From positions 1 through 40,898 of the forward strand of contig CALGUG010000021.1 of NCBI GenBank assembly GCA_937902315.1: 40,898 nucleotides of DNA, read 5' to 3'. Below, piece by piece: positions 38,996 to 40,898 of this stretch (positions are counted from its first letter, which is position 1; every line of letters starts with the position of its first letter). A program made the position numbers and the translations under genes. The notes beneath the pieces are model-generated. The model saw nothing but the letters and a program-made list of their open reading frames with translations. It was not told the DNA's origin and did not search any database. Source of the DNA: an uncultured Chloroflexales bacterium (GTDB lineage: Bacteria; Chloroflexota; Chloroflexia; Chloroflexales; Chloroflexaceae).

Positions 38996-40465
38996 GTGAG
39001 CAGTTTCCCCCATCCTTTGTACCGCACCCACGTTCTCTTGCCATCGTTTGAGCTATCGCGTGCTCATCTCTTCCTGCCGCTGATTCGCGCCAACCAGGCT
39101 CATGTCACCATGTTGGCCGATCAAGGCATTATCTCGGAAGAGAAGCGAGCAGTGCTCTTGCGCGGCTTAGCTCAGATCGAGAGCGAGGGAGTGGATGCTC
39201 TCAAGCTTGAGCCTGGAGTTGAAGATCTCTTCTTCGCCATGGAGAAGCGCCTGATCGAGCTGACGGGCGCGGATATCGGCGGCGATCTACAACTGGCTCG
39301 TTCGCGCAACGATCTCGGCGCGGCGCTGCACCGCATAGTGACGCGCGGCGAATTGATTCGCCTGATCGCGGCGCTCGACAAGCTGCGAGCTGCGATCCTC
39401 GCGCTTGCCGAAAAACACATCGACACCTTGATGCCGGGTTATACCCATACCCAGCCGGCCCAGCCAACTACCTTTGCTCACTACCTGGGCGGTGTGTTGG
39501 CCGCGCTCGAACGCGACGCTGTGCGCCTACGAGCGGCCTACCAGACCACCAACCAGAGTCCGCTGGGCATGGCGGCCTTCACCACCACCGGCTTCCCGAT
39601 CGACCGCAACAGCGTGCAAACACTGCTGGGCTTTGACGGACAGCTCCCCAACGGCCAAGATGCGATCGGCGCTGGCGACTATGCGGCTGAGACGGCTGCC
39701 GCTCTACAGATCATCGGCGGGCACCTCTCGCGCGTGGCCCACGACCTACTCTTCTGGGCGACCCAAGAGGCAGCGGGCATTCGGATCGATGACAGCTTCA
39801 TTCAGATCAGCTCGATTATGCCCCAGAAGCGTAATCCTGTAGTTTTAGAGCACTTACGCGCCCGCATCGCCCAGATCTATGGCGGCGCAAACGCTATCGC
39901 AACCCTGATGCACTCTAGCCCCTATGGCGACACCCAAGATGTCGAAGACGAGATGATGATGCCGCTGATGCAGCTCACCGACATCAGCTGGGGCGTGATC
40001 GACCTCTTTACGGCAGTCTTTGAGACGCTGGAGGTCAACCGCGAGCATCTCCGCGCGCGCGCCGATGCAGGCTTTACAACCGCGACCGAACTGGCCGACA
40101 GTTTGGTGCGCGAAAAAGGTTTGGCCTTCCGAACCGCCCACCACATTGTGGCAACCGTGGTCAAAACAGCGGTTGCGGCTCAACGCGAAGCTTCGTCGAT
40201 CACAGTAGAGGATGTTGAGGCTGCGGCTCAGACGGTATTGGGCCACAAGCTCGAACTCAGCGAGCAGTTGGTGCGCGATGCGCTCGATCCCCAGCGCTTT
40301 ATCGAGCGACGCAGCATCGTGGGTGGGCCCGCGCCCGAAACCATGCGCGCCAGCCTGCAGAACGTTAAGGCCACTCTGGCAAACGACCAAGCTTGGTACG
40401 AGAACTGCGTCGCCAAGCTCGACGCTGCTGAAAAAGAGCTGTTAGCTCGCGTCAATATCGGCTAG
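38996..40465 (+). CDS. Argininosuccinate-lyase paralogue (fumarase/aspartase superfamily lyase)
   Basis: A 489-residue lyase. It has the superfamily landmarks ARSRNDLGAAL (101-111), PGYTHTQPAQPTTFAHYL (147-164) and the signature loop ISSIMPQKRNPVVLEHL (271-287) with the catalytic Ser pair at 272-273. Family members split a C-N bond by beta elimination and release fumarate. It differs from housekeeping ArgH: the usual SRNDQ is SRNDL and the GSG-LAGT region is GMAAFTTTGFPIDRN. Its place after an ABC importer, with no arg genes near, suggests an N-succinyl-type substrate in catabolism, as in the related EDDS lyases; this is inference. Start is GTG at 38996 with aaagg at 38983-38987. A plain ArgH remains possible. 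Confidence 0.75.
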   Translation: MSSFPHPLYRTHVLLPSFELSRAHLFLPLIRANQAHVTMLADQGIISEEKRAVLLRGLAQIESEGVDALKLEPGVEDLFFAMEKRLIELTGADIGGDLQLARSRNDLGAALHRIVTRGELIRLIAALDKLRAAILALAEKHIDTLMPGYTHTQPAQPTTFAHYLGGVLAALERDAVRLRAAYQTTNQSPLGMAAFTTTGFPIDRNSVQTLLGFDGQLPNGQDAIGAGDYAAETAAALQIIGGHLSRVAHDLLFWATQEAAGIRIDDSFIQISSIMPQKRNPVVLEHLRARIAQIYGGANAIATLMHSSPYGDTQDVEDEMMMPLMQLTDISWGVIDLFTAVFETLEVNREHLRARADAGFTTATELADSLVREKGLAFRTAHHIVATVVKTAVAAQREASSITVEDVEAAAQTVLGHKLELSEQLVRDALDPQRFIERRSIVGGPAPETMRASLQNVKATLANDQAWYENCVAKLDAAEKELLARVNIG

Positions 40466-40491
40466 CTTCTGAGCGTATATCGACCCGTTCT

Positions 40492-40533
40492 AGAGAAACT
40501 CTCGGCAAACAACTGCCGAGAGTTTCTCTTTTT
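40492..40533 (+). terminator. Terminator of the amidohydrolase-ABC-lyase cluster
   Basis: AGAGAAACTCTCGGCA (40492-40507) pairs perfectly with TGCCGAGAGTTTCTCT (40514-40529), followed by TTTT. The 16-bp stem begins 27 bases past the lyase stop. Confidence 0.92.
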
Positions 40534-40635
40534 CGCGCGAAAACTCTCATTGCCAACCCAGTAGATCGCTTACACTAAATCCGCTTTGCTTTCTATTGCT
40601 GCGGCTCGGTTTTGCCCAAAAAGGAAGATTCTTGG

Positions 40636-40653
40636 CGCGTCCGCCTACGGCTA
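40636..40653 (-). repeat. Dispersed repeat module B, copy 6
   Basis: Exact minus-strand copy of the 18-base core. It lies in the gap 40534-40898, which has no gene and contains modules B, A and C in this order. Confidence 0.88.
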
Positions 40654-40746
40654 CCAACATCCCACCCACCAAATGAGGCTTGTAACTGTGTGTGCCGAGA
40701 GACCTTCCCAAAGCCAACAGTTCAAACGGGCTTGGTATTACTTTTT

Positions 40747-40766
40747 GGCCTTCGGCAGAGCGGAAC
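40747..40766 (+). repeat. Dispersed repeat module A, copy 3
   Basis: Exact 20-base copy. It is preceded by aaacgggcttggtat (40725-40739), which resembles aaacggatttggtat at 3985-3999, showing that a second short motif travels with module A. Confidence 0.85.
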
Positions 40767-40823
40767 TTGACTTTTACTGTACCTATTTAGAGGATCGGAA
40801 GGCGCTTTGGGCTTAGCAGCACA

Positions 40824-40896
40824 CCCTTCTCCCGCAATGCGGGAGCTATGCATTAGCCAAAAGTCGTGTCGGCAGCAAAAGGCGATCGTTCGCATA
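40824..40896 (+). repeat. Dispersed repeat module C, copy 2 (73 bp)
   Basis: Matches 14806-14878 at about 70 of 73 positions without gaps, including the tgcgggag palindrome and the ggcgatcgttcgcata end. The window ends two bases later, so the element may continue. Confidence 0.9.
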
Positions 40897-40898
40897 GC

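Noticed and set aside
38996..40465. Plain assignment as arginine-biosynthetic ArgH
   Set aside because: Not excluded, but the changed SRNDL and GMAAFTTTG segments and the transporter context made me keep a paralogue call.
1..40898. CRISPR array, insertion sequence or prophage
   Set aside because: The repeats are dispersed at irregular distances of kilobases, in both orientations, without regular spacers; no transposase, integrase or cas gene is present.

Overview
The window looks like a piece of a free-living bacterial chromosome of roughly 50-55 % GC, most plausibly from the phylum Chloroflexota (class Chloroflexia, Herpetosiphon-like). This is an inference from content, not a database match. 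The clues are two transport lipoproteins with long Pro/Thr/Glu/Ala linkers, an EGY-like M50 protease, a stand-alone domain resembling the N-terminus of Chloroflexota adenylate cyclases, and intergenic REP-like palindromes. No phage, plasmid, transposase, rRNA or CRISPR was found.

Layout. 1-3730 (+): end of tuf, then secE, nusG, rplK, rplA, an L10-type leader with an attenuator, rplJ, rplL, closed by a 22-bp perfect hairpin. 4225-4815 (-): a membrane-anchored protein of unknown function. 5121-12076 (+): a branched-chain amino acid (or related) ABC importer, livJ-livH-livM-livG-livF, followed by a dipeptide epimerase of the enolase superfamily. 12399-14567 (-): tex. 15523-16074 (-): the zinc-ribbon cyclase-N-terminus-like protein. 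16240-17337 (-): an M50 membrane protease. 17699-26464 (-): a long run with a small membrane protein, glcD, an NAD-dependent epimerase, a SpoU rRNA/tRNA methyltransferase, a giant membrane glycosyltransferase, glcE and a small winged-helix protein, ending in a terminator. 26541-27947 (-): aspartate kinase with a leader hairpin that looks like an attenuator. 28771-33784 (-): tRNA-Gln, a short glmU, prs, then three overlapping genes (CNNM/CorC-type membrane protein, cytidine deaminase, type II pantothenate-kinase-like protein). 34603-40465 (+): a catabolic-looking cluster of amidohydrolase, sugar-type ABC importer (binding lipoprotein and two permeases, no ATPase) and an argininosuccinate-lyase paralogue.

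How the genes fit together. The first block makes the elongation, secretion and ribosomal-stalk machinery and appears autoregulated through RNA leaders. The liv block imports amino acids or small amides; the epimerase behind it would feed peptide-derived or muropeptide-derived residues into the same metabolism. GlcD and GlcE are two subunits of one glycolate oxidase but are separated by three unrelated genes, and GlcF is absent here. The last block is the best candidate for an undescribed pathway: a transported substrate processed by a C-N or C-C hydrolase and a fumarase-superfamily lyase.

Between the genes there is a mosaic of small dispersed repeats. An 18-base core is present six times in both orientations, a 73-base module twice, a 20-base module three times, and tgcgggag-type palindromes several times. 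All of them lie in intergenic gaps at 3.7-4.2, 12.1-12.4, 14.8-15.1, 28.2-28.6 and 40.6-40.9 kb. These are the most distinctive non-coding signal in the window.
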